Shown here piece by piece: positions 1 to 5,672 of a DNA stretch of 6,109 bases. Below the pieces are notes generated by a model, which worked only from the letters and a program-made list of their open reading frames with translations, ran no database searches and was not told where the DNA came from. This DNA comes from Pseudobdellovibrionaceae bacterium (GTDB taxonomy: Bacteria; Bdellovibrionota; Bdellovibrionia; Bdellovibrionales; JAMPXM01): the NCBI GenBank assembly GCA_022843085.1, contig JALHOI010000210.1, positions 1-6,109 of the forward strand, given 5' to 3'. How positions within the stretch are numbered: position 1 is the first letter of the stretch; each line of letters opens with the position of its first letter. Position numbers and translations under genes: made by a program.

Positions 1-302
1 ACATCGCCGGCATTGAAGTCGAGTTCACTTACTTTAAATCCTTGTTTTTCTGCCCACATCATGTACATACGCATCAACATTCCGGCCCAATCACAACTCT
101 CAGTTCCTCCTGCACCGGAATTGATCTGCAGCACACAATTGAGATGATCCTCAGGTGCACTCAGCATATTCTTGAATTCAATGGCTTCTACTTTTTTCAG
201 ACACTTTTGAAATTCTGCTTCCGTCTCTTCTTCAGTAGCATCACCACTTTTAAAGAAATCATAGAGCGTGTTTAAATCATCGAGATTTATCTTATCAACT
301 TT
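1..302 (-). CDS. prfB: Peptide chain release factor 2, internal fragment
   Basis: RF2 recognises UAA and UGA stop codons on the ribosome and triggers peptide release. The minus strand reads continuously from about 302 to the left edge. It includes VDKINLDDLNTLYDFF, EFKNML, then LQINSGAGGTESCDWAG, MLMRMYMMWAEKQGFK and LDFNAGDV. This covers the end of the N-terminal helical domain and the start of the PCRF domain, including the GAGGTES signature. The stop-codon recognition motif and the GGQ loop would lie beyond the left edge. The SCDW/MLMRMYMMWAEK wording is typical of Bacteroidota RF2 as I remember it. The frame stays open rightwards to ATGs at 323 and 329, but residues past about 302 no longer resemble RF2, and roughly the first 95 residues are missing. 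The Shine-Dalgarno of the next gene starts at 307. AT content differs from the rest of the window. The fragment is most likely foreign to the rest of the contig, or else a truncated gene. Confidence 0.87.
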
Positions 303-306
303 AATT

Positions 307-312
307 AGGAGA
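307..312 (+). promoter_or_regulatory. Shine-Dalgarno of the FKBP gene
   Basis: AGGAGA lies 9 nt before the ATG at 322. It decides this start over the in-frame ATG at 268. It also shows that the sequence belongs to the right-hand genome from here on, which limits the join to just left of this point. Confidence 0.75.
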
Positions 313-321
313 CACGAGTTC

Positions 322-1086
322 ATGGGCATTCGTATGGTGCAGTCGAAGGCGGTCGCAAGCGCAACTCTCGCCGGCGCGGTAGTTTTAGCTATTTCGGGAT
401 GTAAGTTCGTCGGCAACGCAGATCTTGCGGCCGATGAGGCGAAAGCCAATTACGCTCTCGGTCTTGAAATCGGGACGCAAGTAAAAAAACTGAATGTAAA
501 AGCCAACAATGCAGCCATTCTTGCCGGTGTTGAAGACGCGTTGGCGGGCAAAGAGCCGCGCATTGCTCGCGAAGAAATTCGAACCGCAATTCAGAAGATC
601 AGCGAACAGGGTGCTGCAAAGTCGAAAGAGGCGGGCATCGCGTTTTTGGCTGCTAACAAAGCTAAGGCCGGAGTCACAACCACTGCTTCGGGTCTGCAAT
701 ACGAAGTCATGGCGCCCGGAGACGGCGCGTCGCCGACTGACGGCGACGTCGTCAAGGTTCACTACAAAGGAACTTTAACGGATGGAACGGTATTCGACTC
801 GTCGATCGACCGCAAAGAGCCGGCTGAATTTCCACTCGGTCAGATCATCAAGGGTTGGGATGAAGCTCTGAAACTGATGAAAGTCGGCGCGAAGTGGAAG
901 CTGACAATTCCACCTGATCTTGCCTATGCCGAGCGCGGCGCCGGTCCGATTCCTCCAAACAGCGTTTTGATTTTTGAAGTTGAGCTTCTTGAAATCAAGA
1001 AGGGTGCGGGTATGCCCGCAGGGCACGGTCAAGAGCCGCCGAAGGTTGGTTCGGGTGTAACTCCGGCCGGCAAGAAGAAGAAGTAG
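322..1086 (+). CDS. FKBP-type peptidyl-prolyl cis-trans isomerase lipoprotein (Mip/FkpA-like)
   Basis: This 254-residue protein catalyses cis-trans isomerisation of X-Pro bonds and probably acts as a folding factor in the periplasm or at the outer membrane. Residues 1-27 form a lipoprotein signal peptide: basic start (R4, K9), hydrophobic stretch, lipobox ISG-C with lipidation at C27. Residues 30-115 resemble the helical dimerisation region of Mip/FkpA proteins. Residues 123-226 are the FKBP domain. All usual active-site aromatics are visible by FKBP12 comparison: Y148, F158, D159, F170, I175/I176, W179, Y202 and F218. The tail is Gly/Pro-rich and ends in four lysines. The ATG at 322 is chosen because AGGAG at 307-311 sits 10 nt upstream and the signal peptide starts properly there. 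The frame is open upstream to an ATG at 268, but that part lies in the foreign release-factor DNA. The native promoter is probably missing because of the join near 300. Confidence 0.93.
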   Translation: MGIRMVQSKAVASATLAGAVVLAISGCKFVGNADLAADEAKANYALGLEIGTQVKKLNVKANNAAILAGVEDALAGKEPRIAREEIRTAIQKISEQGAAKSKEAGIAFLAANKAKAGVTTTASGLQYEVMAPGDGASPTDGDVVKVHYKGTLTDGTVFDSSIDRKEPAEFPLGQIIKGWDEALKLMKVGAKWKLTIPPDLAYAERGAGPIPPNSVLIFEVELLEIKKGAGMPAGHGQEPPKVGSGVTPAGKKKK

Positions 1087-1130
1087 AACTGCGCGGCTGA
1101 TGTCGATTGGCCGAATCTAAAACTGAACAG

Positions 1131-1158
1131 GGCGGACCCTCAAAGTCCGCCTTTTTTT
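1131..1158 (+). terminator. Rho-independent terminator of the FKBP gene
   Basis: A perfect 7-bp GC-rich stem (GGCGGAC at 1131-1137 with GTCCGCC at 1145-1151) closes a 7-nt loop and is followed directly by seven T residues (1152-1158). It begins 44 nt after the FKBP stop codon and just before the next gene, so the two plus-strand genes are probably separate transcription units. Confidence 0.92.
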
Positions 1159-1174
1159 CGTCGGCGTTGCAGAG

Positions 1175-1180
1175 TAAGAT
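1175..1180 (+). promoter_or_regulatory. Possible -10 box for a leaderless EEP-family transcript
   Basis: TAAGAT ends 6 nt before the ATG at 1187, so transcription would begin at or next to the start codon. No good -35 is visible, since at 17 bp spacing only the terminator T-tract is present. The same bases could act as a poor Shine-Dalgarno. Confidence 0.25.
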
Positions 1181-1186
1181 TTGACG

Positions 1187-2287
1187 ATGGGTCTCTTTGA
1201 AAATCGCGGCTGGCGTTTTGTCAGTTTTAACACCGAGAATTTCTTCGTCTATCTTGACGAAACGCCGCTCAAAGATCCGCTCACGATGACTGATGCCGAA
1301 TGGAGCCGCCTGTCGCGGTCGACGGTCGACAACAAGCAGCTTTCAAAGATTCGAGACATTGCTCGAGCCGTCGATGACCTTGACCCCGATATTCTGATGC
1401 TGAGTGAGGTTGGCGGGCGCGAGAGCTTGGCGAACTTTTCAACATATTTTTTGCGCGATCGGTATGCGACGCATTTAGTTGAGGGAAATTCAGACCGAGG
1501 CATCGACCTTGGATTTTTGGTTAAGCGTAGCTTGCCGTTGACGTACGATTTGATTTCACACAAAAGTCGTAAGCTTGATTTTCTGTACCCGCACGAAAAG
1601 CTTTCGAAAGAAACCGGTTACACACATCTGCGGAGTGGCCGAGTCACCGGACACAGATTTTCTCGCGATGTTCTTGAACTGCGGTGTTATGCCGATCCAC
1701 CGGCTGAGACGAGCGACGGGGCTCAAGCAAGGCCCGAGTTTATTTTGATGCAGGTTCACTTGAAGTCACAACTCGACAAAGATCGTATTGATCCGGGGGG
1801 TCGAGATCGTCGTAAGGCTGAACTCGAGATGCTCGTTACGATTTATGGTGAGGTCAAAGCCGAGCTTTCTGATGTCCCAATTTTCATAGCGGGAGATTTC
1901 AACGGAACCATTTCGGGGCCGTTCGAAGAGCCCGAATTTGAAGCGATACGGGTGAGTGATTTGCGGTGTTGTCTTGAGCTTGCCGGCATTCCACAAGACG
2001 AACGTTTCACGTGGATGTACTTAAACAACCGGCGCCCGGGTCTAAGTCGGCAACTGGATTACATTCTTTTGCAGCAGAGTTTAAAACATCGGGTCGATCC
2101 AGAAAATACTTGGGTCTATCGGTTTCGCGATGAAAGCGGAAAGTACCGCATGATTCCGCGTAACCAGAATGAAAAACGCACACTACCGTCGGATCATTAT
2201 CCGGTTGTGTTAACGTTAAGGCCTGAGGTTTCGGTCGATGAAACTTCGATCCAATCATCGGCTGCGGTAAAACCTAAGCTCGCGTAG
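1187..2287 (+). CDS. Endonuclease/exonuclease/phosphatase family protein
   Basis: This 366-residue protein is a metal-dependent phosphoesterase of the EEP (DNase I/exonuclease III-like) fold. Its substrate could be nucleic acid or a small phosphodiester and cannot be told from sequence. The motifs run in order: SFNTENFF (N15, E17, N18), the metal-ligand Glu in LMLSEVGG (E74), RGIDLGFLVK (104-113), the catalytic His in QVHLKS (H191), GDFNG (D237, N239), RQLDYILL (D291) and LPSDHYPV (D336, H337). All catalytic positions are intact. No signal peptide is seen, so it is probably cytoplasmic. I start at the ATG at 1187; an in-frame TTG at 1181 is an alternative adding two residues. There is no convincing Shine-Dalgarno, only AGAGTAAG upstream. 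TAAGAT at 1175-1180 sits where a -10 box for a leaderless transcript would be. The last 91 bases, coding beyond the SDH motif, overlap the convergent GNAT gene. Confidence 0.9.
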   Translation: MGLFENRGWRFVSFNTENFFVYLDETPLKDPLTMTDAEWSRLSRSTVDNKQLSKIRDIARAVDDLDPDILMLSEVGGRESLANFSTYFLRDRYATHLVEGNSDRGIDLGFLVKRSLPLTYDLISHKSRKLDFLYPHEKLSKETGYTHLRSGRVTGHRFSRDVLELRCYADPPAETSDGAQARPEFILMQVHLKSQLDKDRIDPGGRDRRKAELEMLVTIYGEVKAELSDVPIFIAGDFNGTISGPFEEPEFEAIRVSDLRCCLELAGIPQDERFTWMYLNNRRPGLSRQLDYILLQQSLKHRVDPENTWVYRFRDESGKYRMIPRNQNEKRTLPSDHYPVVLTLRPEVSVDETSIQSSAAVKPKLA

Positions 2288-3165
2288 AAGCGGTGAGCTC
2301 GTTTATTTTCAGGATCTGAATACAGCACCAGCGCGTTTGCACTTTCAAGCCGAACTTCGTTCTCGATAGCTGAGAGCATGTCGTGTCCGTAACCACGTCC
2401 TCGGTAAACCGGATCGACGTAGATCAGCGAAAGCCGGCATGAACGACCGAAATCGGGGTCCGTGTATTCTCCCGACAGCGCGGCCATACCGACCGGACGA
2501 TCTGTTTCAAAGATGAGAAGTTTGCCCCGGCGCATCCATTCGAAGGCCTCGACTGTTGTCGCGTTCGCTTCAGCCCGGGTGTCGGCTGCGAAAATTCTGG
2601 CCCAGCGTGCAACCATGGGTCGATCGGTTTCATTCGCACGACGCGTGACTGCAAGCGGTGACCTCAGATATTTCGAATCGAGACTCGCGACGTTGGTGAG
2701 GCGCTTTCCCCATGGTGTTTGTCGTTCGAGAACTTCATTGTATCCGAAAATGGGGCGGTCATCATTTAACAGAAAGCCAAAATTTCTAAGTTCGGTCTCG
2801 CAACCCATGATCGAAGATATTTTTAAGCGAGCTCTTAAAAAGTCGTGCAAGGCTTGGCTCTCCTCGCGGTCGAGCTGAGGTCTCTCGGCTGTCCGCGCGG
2901 GGGGAACAATCGCGATGCGATCTTGAGGTAGGGCTGCTCCTAACATCAAGGTTTCAAAGTCTTGTGTCACGGCGAACCACAAAATCGACAGCCCGACCTC
3001 GCGCTCGGAACGTTTCGCAAGTGTTAACAGTTGGTGGTGCGAGACGTGCCAGCGCCAGGCTTCTTTCGCATCCTGCGGAACAAGCGTTTCGAGGCGGTCG
3101 ATCCAGGCCTGAGGTCGATCGAGCCAGCTGAGGCTTAATTGCTGACTTTGACTCGTCATGTTCAC
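2197..3165 (-). CDS. GNAT family N-acetyltransferase with an N-terminal degenerate GNAT-like half
   Basis: This 322-residue protein probably transfers an acetyl group from acetyl-CoA to an amine of unknown identity. The C-terminal GNAT domain is clear at about residues 170-310. It has a beta-strand RPVGMAALSGEYTD (223-236), motif A LSLIYVDPVYRGRGYG with the CoA-pyrophosphate loop RGRGYG (255-260), and motif B LYSDPENKRAHRFYASLGF (281-299). Residues 30-150 lack these motifs but follow the layout of two-part GNAT proteins, where a degenerate GNAT-like half precedes the active one. This is family memory and was not checked. I favour the GTG at 3165 because AGGG lies 7 nt upstream; the ATG at 3159 is the alternative but would leave 13 nt. 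The gene diverges from the PFK gene across 48 bp. Its last 91 bases run antisense to the 3' end of the EEP-family gene and encode the final strand after the GF of motif B plus a Ser/Thr/Asn-rich tail. Confidence 0.88.
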   Translation of the reverse strand: MNMTSQSQQLSLSWLDRPQAWIDRLETLVPQDAKEAWRWHVSHHQLLTLAKRSEREVGLSILWFAVTQDFETLMLGAALPQDRIAIVPPARTAERPQLDREESQALHDFLRARLKISSIMGCETELRNFGFLLNDDRPIFGYNEVLERQTPWGKRLTNVASLDSKYLRSPLAVTRRANETDRPMVARWARIFAADTRAEANATTVEAFEWMRRGKLLIFETDRPVGMAALSGEYTDPDFGRSCRLSLIYVDPVYRGRGYGHDMLSAIENEVRLESANALVLYSDPENKRAHRFYASLGFTAADDWIEVSSTETSGLNVNTTG

Positions 3166-3176
3166 GTCGCTACCCT
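3148..3176 (+). promoter_or_regulatory. Candidate sigma-70-type promoter for the PFK gene
   Basis: TTGACT (3148-3153) and TACCCT (3171-3176) are separated by 17 bp and would give a leader of about 30 nt. The -35 matches the consensus at 5 of 6 positions and the -10 at only 3 of 6. The -35 lies inside the start of the divergent GNAT gene. Confidence 0.3.
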
Positions 3177-3213
3177 AAACAATCAGCCTTCGAGTTAAAA
3201 GAGGTCTTTTGTC

Positions 3214-4281
3214 ATGAGCAGTAGAAATAACGGTCCGGTTTCTAAGGGACGACGACGAATCGGTCTGATGACAGGGGGCGGAGATGCCCCGGGCCTGAAC
3301 GGAATCATCGAAGCGACGGTGCGTTCACTTGGCGGTGAGCCTGTTGATATCGTCGGTATTTGCGACGGATTTGACGGCGTCTATGAACGTCGCACGGTTT
3401 TGCTCGACAGCGACACCGTTCTGAACGCTCACATGAATGCTGGAACAATTCTCGGTTCATCGAACAAAAGTAGCACGCGAGGCCGCGAAGACGAATTTTT
3501 AAAAGCTTTCGCCGAACTTAAGCTCGACGGGCTGATTGCGGCCGGTGGTGACGGAACTTTCGAGGGTTTGAGTCGCGTGATTCGCGGTTTGAAATTGATC
3601 GGCGTACCGAAAACAATCGACAACGATTTGCAGGGAACCGATGTGACGTTCGGATTCGATACGGCCTGCGCCGTCGTTTCAGAAGCCGTCGATGCATTGC
3701 GTGCGACGGCCGACGCACACAAGCGCGTCTTTGTTGTTGAAGCCATGGGGCGCACCACGGGTTGGATCGCCCTTGGCGGGGGACTTGCCTCGTATGCCGA
3801 CGCGATCTTGGTGCCCGAGAGGCCGGTCTCACGAGCAGCTTTGAAGGCGCATCTCGAAAGTTTGAAAGCGAAAAAACGTCGAGGCGCTATGATCGTCGTA
3901 GGCGAGGGCGCGCATTTCGAAGGCGAATCTGCGACGGTCGCTTTTCGAGTTGAAGGTAGTCACCAAGTCGATCGCCTCGGTGGAATCTCGCTTGAGATCG
4001 CACGTTGGATCGAGACCGAAATCGGTTGGGAATCTCGAAATGTGATTCTCGGACACTTGCAGAGGTCGCGGCACCCGACGACCACTGATCGGTTTTTAAC
4101 AGCCGCGATGGGAGTCGAAGTCGGACGCATGGTGACCGAAAATGACTGGGGCAAAGCCGTCGTCGTCCGAAACGGCCTTGTGACAAGGGCCCCGTTGGCC
4201 GATATCATGAAGCCACCCCGGTTGGTCGACGCCGATCACCGCTGGGTAAGAGCCGCCATCTCGATGGGCATCTTTATCTGA
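3214..4281 (+). CDS. 6-phosphofructokinase, G104/K124 type
   Basis: This 355-residue cytoplasmic enzyme phosphorylates fructose 6-phosphate at C1, the committing step of glycolysis. It has the nucleotide loop TGGGDAPGLNG (20-30), GGDGT (111-115), PKTIDND (132-138) with catalytic D136 and D138, MGR (178-180), E231 in VGEGA, and the F6P ligands R171, R275, H281 and R284 by E. coli PfkA comparison. The position equal to E. coli residue 104 is Gly (G114), as in ATP enzymes. The position equal to 124 is Lys (K133), as in PPi enzymes. That mix occurs in the group III PFKs, usually taken as ATP-dependent, so the donor should be treated as likely ATP but open. The normally near-invariant QRGGSP reads QRSRHP (283-288). 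AGAGG at 3200-3204 sits 9 nt before the ATG. The stop overlaps the convergent MnmD gene by 8 bp and is followed by a perfect palindrome. Confidence 0.94.
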   Translation: MSSRNNGPVSKGRRRIGLMTGGGDAPGLNGIIEATVRSLGGEPVDIVGICDGFDGVYERRTVLLDSDTVLNAHMNAGTILGSSNKSSTRGREDEFLKAFAELKLDGLIAAGGDGTFEGLSRVIRGLKLIGVPKTIDNDLQGTDVTFGFDTACAVVSEAVDALRATADAHKRVFVVEAMGRTTGWIALGGGLASYADAILVPERPVSRAALKAHLESLKAKKRRGAMIVVGEGAHFEGESATVAFRVEGSHQVDRLGGISLEIARWIETEIGWESRNVILGHLQRSRHPTTTDRFLTAAMGVEVGRMVTENDWGKAVVVRNGLVTRAPLADIMKPPRLVDADHRWVRAAISMGIFI

Positions 4282-5089
4282 GGGTACCTGCTTCCCAAAT
4301 TTGGGAAGCAGGTACCCTCTCAGCCAGGGTTGAATCGCGCTTGCTCGCGTAGCCCTCGCGGATTTCGAGAGTGAAGCCGGCGTCCACTAAAGCGCGCTTG
4401 AGGTGACCGGTGCAGGCATAGGTTGAAAGCACGCACGTTGGATCGCATGCAGCAGTTGCGAAATGGTCGAGGAATTCGCGGGTCCAAAGTTCGGGCGTCG
4501 ACTTCGATGAGAACGCGTCGAACGCCACACAGTGAAATTTCATCGGAAATGTCGTCGCGGGTGTCATAGCCGGGCGAAGGCTCCAGTCTTGAACTTCGAC
4601 AGCTTTCGCGAGCGCCGTGCGAATCGCGCTCGCAGGTATAGACGTAAGTTCGCTCGTTCGTCGCGTGATGTCGTCGTACAAAGAGTGTGGCACAAGCGCT
4701 TCGTCGCCACCTTGAAGCCAGGCTTCGAAGCTTGAAGTCAGATCACCGACTGACTCAAAACTTTCGCCGCGCGGAGTTTCACCCGCCTTCAGCGCATACG
4801 CGGTACTAAGAATTTCAACGTAACCGACGCCAAGACCGAGAGAAAGTGTGCGAGGATTTTTGACAACTGCCCGCGCGCGGTCGAGCGCTGTTCCGTAAAT
4901 ATAAACCGTTTCTTTGAAGGCTCCGCGCAAAGAGTGCATCGTCTCGGCTTCGCCGAACTGAGCCGTTAGACTTCCGTCGGCGGTTTCAACCAGCTTGAAT
5001 GCGCCAAGTTCGTGATCGCGAACAAAAGTTTTTTTGGGTGGAGGGCGAATAGGCGCAGCGGGCTGAGAGAGCTTATCACCGTCCGTCAC
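4274..5089 (-). CDS. mnmD: tRNA 5-(aminomethyl)-2-thiouridine(34) methyltransferase, MnmD-like
   Basis: This 271-residue protein resembles the methyltransferase half of MnmC. That half uses SAM to turn nm5(s2)U into mnm5(s2)U at wobble position 34 of some tRNAs. Visible features are GEAETMHSLRGAFKETVYIYG (46-66), the SAM-binding loop LSLGLGVGYVE (82-92), FDAFSSKSTPELWTREFL (190-207, matching the E. coli MnmC DAFAP-NPEMW region), LSTYACTGHLKRALVDAGF (221-239) and REGYASKRDS (244-253). No FAD-dependent oxidase half follows, so it is a stand-alone MnmD. The start is GTG at 5089, with GGAG 6 nt upstream. The stop of the SRPBCC gene overlaps it as GTGA, implying translational coupling. The last residues (VPASQIWEAGTLR) are encoded inside the 38-bp palindrome, beyond the conserved domain. 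The 3' end overlaps PFK by 8 bp. A methyltransferase of this family with another target is possible. Confidence 0.85.
   Translation of the reverse strand: MTDGDKLSQPAAPIRPPPKKTFVRDHELGAFKLVETADGSLTAQFGEAETMHSLRGAFKETVYIYGTALDRARAVVKNPRTLSLGLGVGYVEILSTAYALKAGETPRGESFESVGDLTSSFEAWLQGGDEALVPHSLYDDITRRTSELTSIPASAIRTALAKAVEVQDWSLRPAMTPATTFPMKFHCVAFDAFSSKSTPELWTREFLDHFATAACDPTCVLSTYACTGHLKRALVDAGFTLEIREGYASKRDSTLAERVPASQIWEAGTLR
4281..4318. repeat. Perfect 38-bp palindrome, candidate bidirectional terminator
   Basis: The arm at 4281-4299 (AGGGTACCTG to CCCAAA) is the exact reverse complement of 4300-4318, with no spacer, and the centre reads AAATTT. RNA from either strand would fold into a hairpin of about 17 bp. 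It begins on the last base of the PFK stop codon. On the minus strand it encodes the last dozen or so residues of the MnmD-like protein. Neither side has a T-tract, so it is not a textbook intrinsic terminator. It could instead block transcription from the convergent gene, stabilise the PFK mRNA 3' end, or bind a dimeric protein. Confidence 0.9.
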
Positions 5090-5577
5090 GTTGTCTCCGA
5101 TAGGTAGATTTTGAACTTTTCGCTCTCTGCGACCTCTTTCAAAATTAAATTTCGTTCACGAATAAAGTTTGAGAGGTGGCGCGCCACAATCGGGTCTGCG
5201 ATGCGCCCAAACGGGCCCAACGGACATTCGAAATCGAAAACATCTGTCATCACCGTACCGCCATCTTGAGTTTCAAAAATATGATCGTGGTCAAAGCGCG
5301 CGAAAATTCCTGCCACCTGTGAATCGCGAAACGAATGCGGTCGATCGAGTTTTGTGATCCGCGCGGTAACTTGTTGGGTGATGCCGAAATGACGGCCGCG
5401 GAACGTGACAGTCTCGCCCAGCTGAAGAAGCCCGCGTGGAACTCGGCCGCTCGAATCGGGCACGATCTCTTCGCCTGTCGTCGCAGCCGTCGCGACGTGA
5501 AGATCGACATTGCGTGCGAGATCAAAACATCGTTCAAGCGGTGCTGCGATGTACGTTTCCAGTTTGATGCGGCCCAT
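5086..5577 (-). CDS. SRPBCC (START/Bet v1-like) domain protein
   Basis: This 163-residue protein is about the length of a single SRPBCC domain, a helix-grip fold with a deep hydrophobic cavity that binds small ligands. Visible features are the starting strand IKLETYIAAPLERCFDLARNVD (4-25), a middle TFRGRHFGITQQVTARITKLDRP (58-80), FRDSQVAGIFARFDHDHIFETQDGGTVMTDVFDFECP (83-119), and the closing helix around HLSNFIRERNLILKEVAES. It is close in style to the ligand-binding SRPBCC group often annotated in cell-division-inhibitor or epimerase-type entries. No ligand can be assigned. The ATG at 5577 gives a domain-start N-terminus, but no Shine-Dalgarno precedes it. TTAAAC lies 6 nt upstream, so the transcript could be leaderless. 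The gene is first in a two-gene operon with mnmD, overlapping by 4 bp. Whether its function relates to tRNA modification is unknown. Confidence 0.86.
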   Translation of the reverse strand: MGRIKLETYIAAPLERCFDLARNVDLHVATAATTGEEIVPDSSGRVPRGLLQLGETVTFRGRHFGITQQVTARITKLDRPHSFRDSQVAGIFARFDHDHIFETQDGGTVMTDVFDFECPLGPFGRIADPIVARHLSNFIRERNLILKEVAESEKFKIYLSETT

Positions 5578-5583
5578 GCGGGT

Positions 5584-5612
5584 GTTTAACTAACAAACTC
5601 ACGTGATTGCAA
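5584..5612 (-). promoter_or_regulatory. Candidate promoter of the SRPBCC-mnmD operon
   Basis: On the minus strand TTGCAA (5612-5607) and TTAAAC (5589-5584) are 17 bp apart. The second box ends 6 nt before the ATG, so transcription would start at or near the start codon. The spacer holds the 8-bp palindrome TCACGTGA (5599-5606), a possible operator. The box matches are weak, at 4 of 6 and 3 of 6. Confidence 0.25.
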
Positions 5613-5636
5613 ATGCCGGTGGCGGCCAGGGGCCGG

Positions 5637-5665
5637 TTGCCCTTTCAGCGTCGCAGTGATTGAAT
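5637..5665 (+). promoter_or_regulatory. Candidate promoter of the DUF952 gene
   Basis: TTGCCC (5637-5642) and TTGAAT (5660-5665) are 17 bp apart, each matching the sigma-70 consensus at 4 of 6 positions. The -10 ends 7 nt before the ATG at 5673, which again suggests a transcript with almost no leader. Confidence 0.3.
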
Positions 5666-5672
5666 TCGATTC

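Noticed and set aside
42..275. Plus-strand open frame of 77 codons with Cys/His/Phe-rich translation
   Set aside because: It lies antisense to clear RF2 coding sequence and its translation has no domain features, so it is a shadow frame.
268..321. N-terminal extension of the FKBP protein to an ATG at 268
   Set aside because: The extra 18 residues come from the release-factor DNA, would displace the lipoprotein signal peptide, and ignore the Shine-Dalgarno at 307.
385..762. Minus-strand open frame of 125 codons inside the FKBP gene
   Set aside because: It is antisense to an intact gene with complete FKBP motifs, and its translation shows no recognisable fold.
2462..2878. Plus-strand open frame of 138 codons, Arg/Ser-rich
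   Set aside because: It is antisense to the GNAT gene, and its Arg/Ser-rich composition is typical of a shadow frame in GC-rich DNA.
3429..3832. Overlapping minus-strand open frames of 109 and 104 codons inside the PFK gene
   Set aside because: They lie opposite the PFK catalytic core and have low-complexity Arg/Ser/Pro-rich translations.
5623..5635. Short inverted repeat CGGCC-AGG-GGCCG in the divergent gap
   Set aside because: A 5-bp stem in a GC-rich stretch is expected by chance, and there is no T-tract.
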